Assembly (NCBI GenBank): GCA_050485385.1
Contig: JBJHBG010000009.1
Span: 1 to 60,161, forward strand
Reading direction: 5' to 3'
Origin: RECO01 sp050485385
GTDB taxonomy: Bacteria > Pseudomonadota > Alphaproteobacteria > Geminicoccales > Geminicoccaceae
Length of the DNA: 60,161 nt
The translations under genes and the position numbers were made by a program. Position 1 is the stretch's first letter. Each line of letters opens with the position of its first letter. Positions 8,718 through 16,609 of the stretch are shown here, piece by piece. Under the pieces are notes generated by a model. The model saw only the letters and a list, made by a program, of their open reading frames with translations. It made no database searches and was not told the DNA's origin.

Positions 8718-9161
8718 ATGGCACGGCAAGCAATGACGGCTCATTACGAGGTCTACGCCCTCAGGTCCGGGCGTTGGGTGATGGACGCGTGCTTCGCGGA
8801 CGAGGCCGAGGCCAGCGATTGTGCCGAGCGGGTGCGCCGATCGCACGACGTCTGCGGCGTCCGGCTGGTACGCGAGTTGAGCCTGCCGGGAACGCCCGAC
8901 CCGATCGTCACCGTGCTCCAGGACAGCACCCGGACGAAGGCGGGCCCGATGCTCGACCCCACGGAGGCGTTCGCCAAGGCGGAACCCCAGCGCGTTCGTC
9001 ATCAGGCATCGAGCCCCGGACGCCATCCGTCGATCCGTCTCGACGATACCGACGCGGCCTCCTTCGCCGAAGCTGCCGGGCGCGACCGCCGGCTCGCCTA
9101 CGTCGTCGGTGCTTCGGGCCTCGTCATGATCCTCGCGGCGACGACGCTCGCCCTCTTCTGA
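8718..9161 (+). CDS. Hypothetical C-tail-anchored protein
   Basis: A 147-aa protein I do not recognise by name. The N-terminal 60 residues look like a small alpha/beta domain (ALRSGRWVMDACFADEAEA, later VRLVRELSLPG); a polar linker follows, and the last 21 residues (YVVGASGLVMILAATTLALF) are a single hydrophobic helix ending at the stop codon. That gives a tail-anchored layout with the domain in the cytosol. ATG 8718 has GGGAG 6-10 bases upstream. It stands alone between gpsA and the next hydrolase. Confidence 0.65.
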   Translation: MARQAMTAHYEVYALRSGRWVMDACFADEAEASDCAERVRRSHDVCGVRLVRELSLPGTPDPIVTVLQDSTRTKAGPMLDPTEAFAKAEPQRVRHQASSPGRHPSIRLDDTDAASFAEAAGRDRRLAYVVGASGLVMILAATTLALF

Positions 9162-9292
9162 TCCCGAGGTGGCGCGGCATTGCGCCAAAGATGCAGCCGA
9201 GGGCGATATCGAAGCGGGCTGACCACGACGCGCATACTCGCTATGGGTGAACGGCCGAAGCTGGGTTCGCGGCATGGTTGGAAGCGAGGACG

Positions 9293-10087
9293 ATGCGGTT
9301 CGTGCGGGTGGATGACCTCACGTTGCATGCGCAACGGGACGGCGAAGTGGGGGCGACACCGCTCGTGTTCGTCAACGCGCTGGGCACCGACCTCAGGGTG
9401 TGGACGCGGCTGTCGCGCTATCTGAGCGATCGCTTCTACCTCGTCCGTTACGACCAGCGCGGCCACGGGCTGAGCGCGGTCGGGATGCCGCCCTACACCA
9501 TCGACCAACTGGCGGCCGACCTTGCCGGGGTGATGGATCAACTCGATACTGGACCCGCGGTACTGTGCGGCCTGTCGCTCGGCGGCATGGTGGCGCTGCA
9601 AGCGGCGGCGAACCGGCCGGACCTCGTGCGCGGGCTGGTCCTCATGGGCACGGCCACGCGGATCGGCACGCCCGCAACCTGGCAGGTGCGACACGCTGCG
9701 GTCGAGGCCGGCGGTATCGACGCCGTCGCCGGCCAGGTTCTGGAACGGTGGTTTCCCGAAGCCTTTCGCCGTGCGCACCCGGAAGAAGTGGAGGGCTGGC
9801 GAGCCATGCTCACCCGCACGCCGACGGCAGGCTACCTCGCCTGCCTGCGCCTGTTGCAGCATGCCGACTTGGACGCCGTCGTCGGCCAGATCAAGGCGCC
9901 GGCCGTCTGCATTTCCGGGGAGCACGACGAGGTCACGCCGACCGCGGCCGTGGACGCGCTCGCCGCCCGCCTGCCCGGTGCGACCAGCACCCTTATTCAC
10001 GATGCCGGGCATTTGCCGTGCATCGACCAGCCGGCGGCGGTAGCGGCGGCGATGCTGGCCTTCCTCGAGGCGAACGACCTCGGCTGA
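9293..10087 (+). CDS. Alpha/beta hydrolase, 3-oxoadipate enol-lactonase-like
   Basis: A 264-aa hydrolase resembling PcaD (3-oxoadipate enol-lactone hydrolysis): N-terminal strand pair with VNALGTDLRVW, DQRGHGLS, nucleophile elbow GLSLGG (Ser near residue 94), acid in SGEHDEVTP and His in DAGHLPCIDQP (near 239). No other protocatechuate-pathway gene is in the window, so the substrate may be another lactone or ester. ATG 9293 has GCGAGGA upstream. The 131-bp gap before it holds only a short inverted repeat (9170-9187). Confidence 0.75.
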   Translation: MRFVRVDDLTLHAQRDGEVGATPLVFVNALGTDLRVWTRLSRYLSDRFYLVRYDQRGHGLSAVGMPPYTIDQLAADLAGVMDQLDTGPAVLCGLSLGGMVALQAAANRPDLVRGLVLMGTATRIGTPATWQVRHAAVEAGGIDAVAGQVLERWFPEAFRRAHPEEVEGWRAMLTRTPTAGYLACLRLLQHADLDAVVGQIKAPAVCISGEHDEVTPTAAVDALAARLPGATSTLIHDAGHLPCIDQPAAVAAAMLAFLEANDLG

Positions 10088-10120
10088 CCAACCGGGGTCT
10101 CGCGCCGGCGGAGCGAAGGC

Positions 10121-10133
10121 GTTACATGATAGC
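10121..10133 (+). promoter_or_regulatory. Weak candidate Zur-type operator upstream of znuC
   Basis: GTTACATGATAGC is an imperfect inverted repeat 28 bases before the znuC ATG, roughly resembling AT-rich Zur boxes. It is the only AT-leaning dyad in the short znuC leader. About half the paired positions match, so this is a suggestion only. Confidence 0.2.
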
Positions 10134-10160
10134 CGTTCGTTCCGCCCAGACGGTCCCTCG

Positions 10161-10943
10161 ATGCCGCACACCCATGCCCAGAGCCTCCCCGGCGTCGCCG
10201 CCCCACTGGTTGCCGTGCGCAAGGCGTCGGTGCGGTTCGGCGGCATCGAGGCGCTGGACGACGTCGACCTCACCATCGGCCCCGGCGAGATCATCACGCT
10301 GATCGGCCCCAACGGCGCCGGCAAATCGACGCTGGTGCGGCTCGTCCTCGGCGTACTCCGGCCGAGTTCGGGCCGGGTCGACCGCAGGCCCAGCCTCAGC
10401 ATTGCCTATGTGCCCCAGCGGCTCGCCATCGACGCCACCCTGCCGCTCACCGTCGACCGCTTCCTCGACCTGCCGCACCGCCGGCCCCCTGCGCGCAAGG
10501 CCGCGGTGCTCGCGGAGGTCGGCGTCGCTGGCGTCGAACGCCAACCGCTCCAGACGCTTTCGGGCGGCGAGTTCCAACGCGTGCTGCTCGCCCGGGCGTT
10601 GCTCGCCGAGCCCGACCTGTTGGTTCTCGACGAGCCGGCGCAGAACATCGATCACCTCGGCCAGATCGAGCTCTACGAGCTGATCGCGCGGCTGCGCGGA
10701 CGCCGGGGATGCGCCGTGCTGCTGGTCAGCCACGACCTGCACCTCGTCATGCGGGCGACCGACCGGGTCGTCTGCCTCAACCGCCGCATCCGCTGTGCCG
10801 GCGCGCCGGAGGCGGTCGGCAACGATCCGATCTATGCCGAGCTGTTCGGTGCACGCGCTGCCGAGACCCTGGCGCTATACCGCCACCACGACGACGGTGC
10901 GAGCGAGCGCGTCGTGCCGCTCGACCGCGCCAAGGGGCGCTGA
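10161..10943 (+). CDS. znuC: Zinc ABC transporter ATP-binding protein
   Basis: Powers zinc uptake through the ZnuB channel. The 260-aa ATPase has Walker A GPNGAGKST (about 50-58), Q-loop VPQRLAI, ABC signature LSGGEFQR (about 133-140), Walker B DLLVLDEPAQNID, and H-loop SHDLHLV. The short spacing, the DEPAQNID variant, and the adjacent ABC-3 family permease identify the metal (Zn/Mn) class. Its stop is 4 bases before the znuB GTG. The periplasmic binding protein ZnuA and regulator Zur are not in the window, so they must be elsewhere. Confidence 0.9.
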   Translation: MPHTHAQSLPGVAAPLVAVRKASVRFGGIEALDDVDLTIGPGEIITLIGPNGAGKSTLVRLVLGVLRPSSGRVDRRPSLSIAYVPQRLAIDATLPLTVDRFLDLPHRRPPARKAAVLAEVGVAGVERQPLQTLSGGEFQRVLLARALLAEPDLLVLDEPAQNIDHLGQIELYELIARLRGRRGCAVLLVSHDLHLVMRATDRVVCLNRRIRCAGAPEAVGNDPIYAELFGARAAETLALYRHHDDGASERVVPLDRAKGR

Positions 10944-10947
10944 CCCC

Positions 10948-11766
10948 GTGCCCGAGTTCCTCGTGCGTGCCTGGCTCGCCGGTATCGGCGTCGCCGCCGT
11001 GGCGGGGCCGCTCGGCTGCTTCGTGGTCTGGCGGCGGATGGCCTATTTCGGCGACACGCTCGCCCATTCGGCGCTGCTCGGCGTCACCCTCGGCCTCCTG
11101 GTCGGCGCCGACCTCCTGCTGGCCGTCGCCGGCGTGGCCATCCTGCTCGCCATCCTCGTCGTCGTCATGCAGCAGCAGCGCCAGCTCGCGACCGATACCG
11201 TCCTCGGTATCTTCGCCCACTCGGCCCTCGCGCTCGGCCTCGTCACGCTGGGGCTCGCGGGCTCCATCCGCGTCGACCTTCTGGGGTATCTCTTCGGCGA
11301 CATCCTCGCCGTCGGCTGGTCCGACATCTACGTCATCTGGCTGGGTGGCGCGGCGATCCTGGTCTTCCTCGCCGTCGCCTGGCGCTGGCTCCTGTTCGCC
11401 ACCCTGCACGAGGAGATGGCCCGCGCCGAGGGCACGCCCGTGGTGGCGCTCCGCCTCGCCCTGATGATCCTCATCGCCCTGGTCATCGCCGCGGCGATGA
11501 AGGTGGTGGGTATCCTGCTCATCACCGCCATGCTGATCATTCCCGCCGCCGCCGCCCGTCCCTTCGCCACGACGCCCGAGCGCATGGCGTGGATCGCCGC
11601 GCTCTTGGGCATGATCTCGGTCACCGTCGGCCTCTGGCTCTCCTACCAGGCCGACACCCCGGCCGGTCCCTCGGTGGTGGTAACGGCCCTCGCCCTCTTC
11701 GCCTTCAGCCAAGTCGTGACCCTGGTTCGCGGCCGAACCGGGAGCGCTACTCGCGCCAGAAGCTGA
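10948..11766 (+). CDS. znuB: Zinc ABC transporter permease
   Basis: A 272-aa integral membrane protein of the ABC-3 metal-transporter permease family, with about eight hydrophobic segments. It has the family's N-terminal AGPLGCFVVWRRMAYFGDTLAH and the central VVGILLITAMLIIPAAAARPF helix. The GTG start follows znuC by 4 bases. The 3' end overlaps the convergent tyrosine-phosphatase gene by 20 bases. Zn rather than Mn is inferred from similarity of ZnuC/ZnuB to the gammaproteobacterial and alphaproteobacterial zinc systems. Confidence 0.9.
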   Translation: MPEFLVRAWLAGIGVAAVAGPLGCFVVWRRMAYFGDTLAHSALLGVTLGLLVGADLLLAVAGVAILLAILVVVMQQQRQLATDTVLGIFAHSALALGLVTLGLAGSIRVDLLGYLFGDILAVGWSDIYVIWLGGAAILVFLAVAWRWLLFATLHEEMARAEGTPVVALRLALMILIALVIAAAMKVVGILLITAMLIIPAAAARPFATTPERMAWIAALLGMISVTVGLWLSYQADTPAGPSVVVTALALFAFSQVVTLVRGRTGSATRARS

Positions 11767-12448
11767 GATCGAGGCCGAACCACTTGCCGCGCCAGCGGCT
11801 CATGAAGGTGCGCTTGATCGTGTCCGGGTCGTAGACTTCGTCGACCCACTGGCGGAACGGCATCGGCCGCTCGCGCGTGTCGGCGAGGTAGCTCTCGAAG
11901 AAGAAGTCGAGCATGCCGGTCTTGGCTTCCCGGATGTGCCCCCAGCGCCAGGAGAGCTGGTGGCGCATCGCCGCCTCGACGTCCCAGCCCTCGTGCAGGA
12001 TCAAGTAGAGCGTGCCGACGATGCCGGTGCGGTCCGAGCCCGACTTGCAGTGCATGAGGAAGGGCCGCTCGATGGTCTGGAAGATGCGGTCCAACTCGCG
12101 GATCAGCTCCTTCGACGGCACGTCGCGCGAGCGGGTCTGGACGTTGATCAGCTCCAGGCCCAGCGCCTCGCAGGCCTCCTCTTCCAGCACGAAGGCACCG
12201 CAGTCGCGCTCGGCGCGGAGGTTGAGGACCGTGCGGACGCCGCGGGCGCGGGCCTGGCGAAGTTGGCCGGGCGAGGGTTGCGCCGAGCGATAGACGCCTG
12301 GGGCGACGTCGCCCCAGTTCGGATGCACCAGCCGCACGATGCCGTGATCCACGACCAGCATGTCCACCCAAGCCTTGAGGCGCGGCCACCAGCCGTCGAG
12401 CCGCTGGCGGATGGTAACGAGCTCGCCCCGTTCCCCAGACCGGACCAC
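11747..12448 (-). CDS. Protein tyrosine / dual-specificity phosphatase-like protein
   Basis: A 233-aa cysteine phosphatase. It has the P-loop HCKSGSDRTG (about 131-140; Cys and Arg of the CX5R motif are present), preceded by WGDVAPGVYRSAQP and LNLRAERDCG, which mark the bacterial DSP family. It hydrolyses phosphotyrosine, phosphoserine or possibly phosphoinositide or polyphosphate-type substrates; which one is unknown. Start uncertain: GTG 12448 lies just after the RF3 stop and TTG 12475 is the in-frame alternative overlapping it. Downstream of prfC on the same strand with a short gap, so perhaps co-transcribed. Confidence 0.82.
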   Translation of the reverse strand: MVRSGERGELVTIRQRLDGWWPRLKAWVDMLVVDHGIVRLVHPNWGDVAPGVYRSAQPSPGQLRQARARGVRTVLNLRAERDCGAFVLEEEACEALGLELINVQTRSRDVPSKELIRELDRIFQTIERPFLMHCKSGSDRTGIVGTLYLILHEGWDVEAAMRHQLSWRWGHIREAKTGMLDFFFESYLADTRERPMPFRQWVDEVYDPDTIKRTFMSRWRGKWFGLDLSFWRE

Positions 12449-12479
12449 CTGCCGCGGCTCGGGTTTGGCCGACAACGGC

Positions 12480-14075
12480 TCAGGCCCGCTCGCGCACGGC
12501 GGTGAACGCGAGCTTCGGCCACTCGTCCTGGGTCCGCTGGAGGTCGAAGGCGTTGCGCGCGAGGAACACCGGATGGCCGTCGCGGTCCTCGGCGAGAACG
12601 GCGTGCTTGGCACGCACGAACCGCTCCAGTTCCGCCGCCTCGCCGTCGACCCAGCGCGCGGTGACGTAGGGTGCGCTGTCGAAGCCGATCTGAAGGCCGT
12701 ATTCGGCATCGAGCCGGGTTTGCAGGACGTCGAGCTGCAAGCGGCCGACGACGCCCACCACCCATTGCGCCCCCAGCATCGGCTTGAACACCTGGGTCAC
12801 GCCCTCCTCGGCCAGGTCCTCCAAGGCACGGCGCAGGTGCTTCTGCTTCATCGGGTCCGCCAAGCGCACGCGCTGGAGGATTTCGGGGGCGAAGTTGGGA
12901 ATGCCGGTGAAGCGGACATCCTCGCCTTCGGTCAGGCTGTCGCCGACCCGCAAGGTACCGTGATTCGGCACGCCGATGATGTCGCCGGGCCAAGCCTCGT
13001 CGGCGAGACCGCGGTCGTCGGCGAAGAAGAAGATGGGGGCGGAGACGGTGATCGGCTTGCCGCTCCTGACCTGCTTCAGCTTCATGCCGCGCTGGAAGCG
13101 ACCCGAGCAGAGGCGCATGAAGGCGACCCGGTCGCGGTGCTTGGGGTCCATGTTGGCCTGCACCTTGAAAACGAAGCCCGCGACGCGTTCCTCGCCCGGA
13201 TCGACCACGCGGTCCAGGCTCGGCTGCGGCTGCGGCGGTGGCGCCATCTGCACCAACCCTTCGAGCAGTTGCCGCACGCCGAAATCGCGCAAGGCCGAAC
13301 CGAAGTAGACCGGCGTGAGGTGGCCCTCGGCGAAGGCGTTCCGGTCGAAGGGCGGGCAGGCCTCGCGCACCAGTTCCATCCCCTCCACGGCATGGTCCGC
13401 GGCCTCGCGCCCGGCCAATTCGGCGAGCGCCGCAGGGTCGGGCAGCGGGTTCGCCTGGAGCCGCAAGCGCTCGTCGTCGGCCTCGACCCGCAACATCGCG
13501 CCCTCGTCGAACAGCCAGCATCCCTTGAAGTTGCGGCCCATGCCCACCGGCCACATCATCGGCACCGTGTCGAGGGCGAGTTGATCCTGGATCTCGTCGA
13601 GCAGCTCCAACGGGTCGCGCGCCTCGCGATCCATCTTGTTGACGAAGGTGACGATCGGCATGTCGCGCAGCCGGCAGACCTCGAACAGCTTGCGGGTCTG
13701 CGCCTCGATGCCCTTGGCGGCGTCCAGCACCATGACGGCACTGTCGACCGCGGTCAGCGTGCGGTAGGTGTCCTCGGAGAAGTCCTCGTGGCCCGGCGTA
13801 TCGAGCAGGTTGAAGGTACAGCCGGCGAACTCGAAGGTCATGACCGAGGTCGAGACCGAGATGCCGCGCTGCTGCTCGATCTTCATCCAGTCCGAGCGCG
13901 CGCGGCGCCGCTCGCCCTTGGCCTTGACCTCGCCGGCAAGATGGATGGCGCCACCTTGAAGGAGCAGCTTTTCGGTCAGGGTGGTCTTGCCGGCGTCCGG
14001 GTGCGAGATGATGGCGAAGGTGCGCCGCCGGGCCGCGGCCGCTGCCGGCAGGCTCGGTGCGGTTGCGTCGTTCAA
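12480..14075 (-). CDS. prfC: Peptide chain release factor 3
   Basis: GTPase that recycles RF1/RF2 from the ribosome after termination. The 531-aa product has G1 SHPDAGKTT (24-32), G2-type QRGISVSTSVM, G3 DTPGHEDF, G4 NKMD and the RF3-specific C-terminal domain ending in DEWPKLAFTAVRERA. Length equals the family's usual 525-535. The start is read as TTG 14075, because GGAGG lies 5 bases upstream and the frame further up has no similarity. RF3 rather than EF-G: it is short, and has AGEVKAKGERRRARSDWM after the first G motif. Confidence 0.96.
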   Translation of the reverse strand: MNDATAPSLPAAAAARRRTFAIISHPDAGKTTLTEKLLLQGGAIHLAGEVKAKGERRRARSDWMKIEQQRGISVSTSVMTFEFAGCTFNLLDTPGHEDFSEDTYRTLTAVDSAVMVLDAAKGIEAQTRKLFEVCRLRDMPIVTFVNKMDREARDPLELLDEIQDQLALDTVPMMWPVGMGRNFKGCWLFDEGAMLRVEADDERLRLQANPLPDPAALAELAGREAADHAVEGMELVREACPPFDRNAFAEGHLTPVYFGSALRDFGVRQLLEGLVQMAPPPQPQPSLDRVVDPGEERVAGFVFKVQANMDPKHRDRVAFMRLCSGRFQRGMKLKQVRSGKPITVSAPIFFFADDRGLADEAWPGDIIGVPNHGTLRVGDSLTEGEDVRFTGIPNFAPEILQRVRLADPMKQKHLRRALEDLAEEGVTQVFKPMLGAQWVVGVVGRLQLDVLQTRLDAEYGLQIGFDSAPYVTARWVDGEAAELERFVRAKHAVLAEDRDGHPVFLARNAFDLQRTQDEWPKLAFTAVRERA

Positions 14076-14120
14076 GGAGACCTCCGAAAGTGGCGAGCGA
14101 GGGGAGGATGGCCGAAGCCG

Positions 14121-14451
14121 ATGACCGACGCCGCCTACGACGCCGACGCTGTGCGTCGCCAATTGCTCGCCAAACGTGAGGAGATATGCGGGCTAGTGGA
14201 GGAAACGCAAGAGGACGTGCGCCACCTTGGAGCTCGACCAGACCATCCAGGGCCGGCTTTCGCGAATGGAGGCGATGCAGCGTCAGGCCATGGCCACGGC
14301 CGGTCGGCGGCGCCGGCGAGCCGAGCTGGAACGGCTCGACTCCGACGATGTCGGCTATTGCGTCCGCTGCGAGGACTCGATCGAACCGGGCCGCTTGGCC
14401 CTCGATCCGACCATCGTCACCTGCCGGGACTGCGCCGCCGGCGTCGGATGA
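14121..14451 (+). pseudogene. DksA/TraR-family zinc-finger protein, frameshifted
   Basis: The two halves of a roughly 110-residue DksA/TraR protein lie in different frames. From ATG 14121 the first frame gives MTDAAYDADAVRRQLLAKRE and on to EETQEDV; from about 14221 the second frame gives ATLELDQTIQGRLSRMEAMQ and the zinc finger CVRC...CRDC (CxxC-x17-CxxC). Family members read through as a single ORF with the ELDQ motif, so the shift at about 14219-14221 (one extra base or two missing, in a GCGC-rich spot) breaks it. It could be a sequencing error, since this is draft assembly, or a real lesion. The intact protein would bind RNA polymerase's secondary channel and modulate promoters. A TTG at 14227 could start a shortened 74-aa product. 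Confidence 0.7.
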
Positions 14452-14516
14452 CGCGCTGCAACAGGCAGTACCCTTCGGGCTTGTGAAGGGCCCGATGCCG
14501 CCGCTACAACGCGACC

Positions 14517-15110
14517 ATGATGGCCGATCCGCCTTCTCTCGAGCCTGAACGGGCGCCGGCCACTCCCGCCCGACTGGCCGATCTCGTCGAGCGCGTCGCG
14601 GCCGCGAGGGACCGGGCGGCGTTCATGGAACTGTTCGATCATTACGCCCCGCGGCTGAAGGCCTTTCTGCGCAAACGCGGTGCCGGCGACGCCCAGGCCG
14701 AGGACCTCGTGCAGGACGTCATGCTCACCGTGTGGCAACGCGCATCGCTCTACGACCGCGCGCAGGCGAGCGTTTCGACATGGGTGTTCACCATCGCCCG
14801 CAACCGTCAGATCGACGTGTTGCGCCGCGAGCGCCGCCCGGAACTGGACGCCGATGACCCGCTCCTGCGACCGAGTGCCGTGCCCGAGCCCGACCGGGTG
14901 TTCGATACCGAGCGCTCGGCGCAGCGGGTGCGTGCGGCCCTCCTGCTGCTGCCGGCGGAACAGGCGGAGCTCGTGCGTGTTTCCTTCTACGAGGAGGCTT
15001 CGCACAGCGCCCTCGCCGCGCGGTTCGACCTCCCGCTCGGCACGGTGAAATCGCGGCTGCGCTTGGCGTTGCAGAAGCTGCGCCATGCCCTCGACGACGA
15101 GCGCGGCTGA
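14517..15110 (+). CDS. ECF-type RNA polymerase sigma factor
   Basis: A 197-aa sigma factor with region 2 (about 35-105: FMELFDHYAPRLKAFL, AEDLVQDVMLTVW, STWVFTIARNRQIDVLRR) and region 4 (about 135-190: LLLPAEQAELVRVSFYE, HTH GTVKSRLRLALQKLR). No region 1.1 or 3, as expected of ECF group 4. The downstream partner usually seen, an anti-sigma gene such as ChrR or a zinc-binding protein, is absent: the next gene is a hydrolase 40 bases on. ATG 14517 and 14520 are both possible. Confidence 0.9.
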   Translation: MMADPPSLEPERAPATPARLADLVERVAAARDRAAFMELFDHYAPRLKAFLRKRGAGDAQAEDLVQDVMLTVWQRASLYDRAQASVSTWVFTIARNRQIDVLRRERRPELDADDPLLRPSAVPEPDRVFDTERSAQRVRAALLLLPAEQAELVRVSFYEEASHSALAARFDLPLGTVKSRLRLALQKLRHALDDERG

Positions 15111-15150
15111 CCTCTTGCGCAGCGGTCGGCCCACCCAAAGTTGAACGACC

Positions 15151-15888
15151 ATGATCGATGCCTGCACGCTGCCGCGGATCGGCCTGACCCTCGACTGGCA
15201 CCCGGCCGGCGAGTTCGGCAGCCTCGCCTGCTATGCGTGCCGCCAGAACTACGTCGACGCGGTCATCCGCGCCGGCGGGCTGCCCTGGGCCCTGCCGCAT
15301 GACGACCGTCTGGTGTCGGGCTACGTGGCCGGGCTCGACGGTCTGCTGGTTACCAGCGGTGCCTTCGACGTCGACCCGAGCTACTATCGCGTGCAGAGTC
15401 GGCATGCCGCCACGACGGTCAAGGCAGGGCGGACCCGCTTCGAGCACGCCCTGCTCGCCGGCGCCCTGGCGGCCGATCTGCCCGTGCTGGCGGTCGGCGG
15501 CGGCCATCAACTGCTGAACGTCGTGCTCGGCGGCACGCTGCTCCAACACATCCCCGACGAGGTGCCCGAGGCGCTGGTCCACGAGCAGGCGGTGCCGCGG
15601 GTGAAGCCCGGCCATGACGTGCGCGTCGCCGAGGGCACGCTGCTGCATCGGATCACCGGCCTTGCCAGCTTGCCCGTGAACAGCGATCACCATCAGGCGG
15701 TGGGGACGGTGGCCACGGGTGTGGTCGTCTCGGCGCGGGCCGAGGACGGCATCGTGGAAGCGATCGAAGCCCCCGCCTACCGCTTCGTGCTCGGCGTGCA
15801 GTGGGCCCCCGAATTCCGCGTCACGCCGGCCGACGACGCCTTGTTCACCGCCTTCGTGGAGGCCTGCCGTGGCCAAGCCCACGCCTGA
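15151..15888 (+). CDS. Catalytically dead class-I glutamine-amidotransferase-like hydrolase (peptidase C26 fold)
   Basis: A 245-aa protein of the gamma-glutamyl-gamma-aminobutyrate hydrolase family, closely similar to the next gene along its whole length. The family needs a nucleophile Cys in a GxCxG elbow and a His in QWHPE. Here the elbow reads AVGGGHQ (114-120), with Gly 116 replacing Cys, and QWAPE (217-221), with Ala replacing His; the Glu is kept. Substrate-side motifs YACRQNYVDAV and FDVDPSYY remain. So it is folded but expected to be inactive in hydrolysis. It could be a regulatory or heterodimer subunit of the next gene's product, with which it overlaps by 20 bases. Confidence 0.85.
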   Translation: MIDACTLPRIGLTLDWHPAGEFGSLACYACRQNYVDAVIRAGGLPWALPHDDRLVSGYVAGLDGLLVTSGAFDVDPSYYRVQSRHAATTVKAGRTRFEHALLAGALAADLPVLAVGGGHQLLNVVLGGTLLQHIPDEVPEALVHEQAVPRVKPGHDVRVAEGTLLHRITGLASLPVNSDHHQAVGTVATGVVVSARAEDGIVEAIEAPAYRFVLGVQWAPEFRVTPADDALFTAFVEACRGQAHA

Positions 15889-16609
15889 CGCCCGGCCGCG
15901 GCCGCGCATCGGCATCACCCTCGACTGGGAGCCCGGCGGCGGGTTCAGCAGCCTGCCTTGGTACGCCTGCCGCCAGAACTACTTCGACGCGGTGACCGCC
16001 GCGGGCGGCCTGCCCTGGGCGCTGCCGCACGAAGTCGAGTTGGCCGACGCCTATCTCGACGACCTCGACGGCTTCGTCGTCACCGGCGGCAACTTCGACG
16101 TCGACCCGACCTACTACGACGGCGGCGCCAAGCACGCGCGTACCAGCACCAAGGACCGCCGCACCGCCTTCGAGTTCGCCATCGCCAAGGGCGCGCTCGA
16201 GCGCAACCTGCCGGTATTCGGCATCTGCGGCGGCCAGCAGCTCCTCCACGTCGTCCTCGGCGGCACGTTGATCCAGCACATCCCGGACGAAGTGCCCGGC
16301 GCCCTCGCCCACGAACAGCCGAACCCGCGCACCGAGCCGGGCCACACTGTCGAGGTCGTCGCCGGCACGCTCCTGCATCGCCTCGGCGGCGGGTCGGAGC
16401 TCCGGGTCAACAGCGCACACCATCAGGCAGCCGGCCGCGTGCCCGAGGGCGTGGTGGTCAGCGGCCGCGCCCCCGACGGCGTGATCGAGGCGATCGAGGC
16501 GCCGGCCTACCGCTTCGCGGTCGGTGTCCAATGGCACCCGGAATACGGCATCAGCACCGCCGACCGGCCGCTGTTCCAGGCGTTCGTCGAGGCCTGCCGT
16601 GGCGCCTGA
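15869..16609 (+). CDS. Gamma-glutamyl-gamma-aminobutyrate hydrolase family protein (peptidase C26), active-site complete
   Basis: A 246-aa cytosolic hydrolase related to PuuD, which splits gamma-glutamyl-GABA in the putrescine pathway. The catalytic triad is present: Cys 120 in GICGGQQ, His 223 and Glu 225 in QWHPEY. It has a GNFDVDPTYY substrate loop. GTG 15869 lies inside the upstream paralogue and has GGAGG a few bases upstream, so translation is probably coupled. The other Puu genes are not near, so the true gamma-glutamyl substrate is unknown. The tandem arrangement looks like a local duplication with decay of the first copy's active site. Confidence 0.85.
   Translation: MAKPTPDARPRPRIGITLDWEPGGGFSSLPWYACRQNYFDAVTAAGGLPWALPHEVELADAYLDDLDGFVVTGGNFDVDPTYYDGGAKHARTSTKDRRTAFEFAIAKGALERNLPVFGICGGQQLLHVVLGGTLIQHIPDEVPGALAHEQPNPRTEPGHTVEVVAGTLLHRLGGGSELRVNSAHHQAAGRVPEGVVVSGRAPDGVIEAIEAPAYRFAVGVQWHPEYGISTADRPLFQAFVEACRGA

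Noticed and set aside
9170..9187. Short inverted repeat TGGCGC...GCGCCA after the tail-anchored protein gene
   Set aside because: Six base pairs in 70% GC DNA is expected by chance; not enough to call a terminator.
11747..12448. Start at GTG 12448 versus TTG 12475 as proof of overlap with RF3
   Set aside because: Neither start has a clear ribosome site, so the overlap is not claimed.
12360..14486. A 708-codon plus-strand open frame overlapping prfC
   Set aside because: Shadow of the opposite-strand RF3 gene in high-GC DNA; only its last part, from 14121, coincides with the DksA/TraR N-terminal half.
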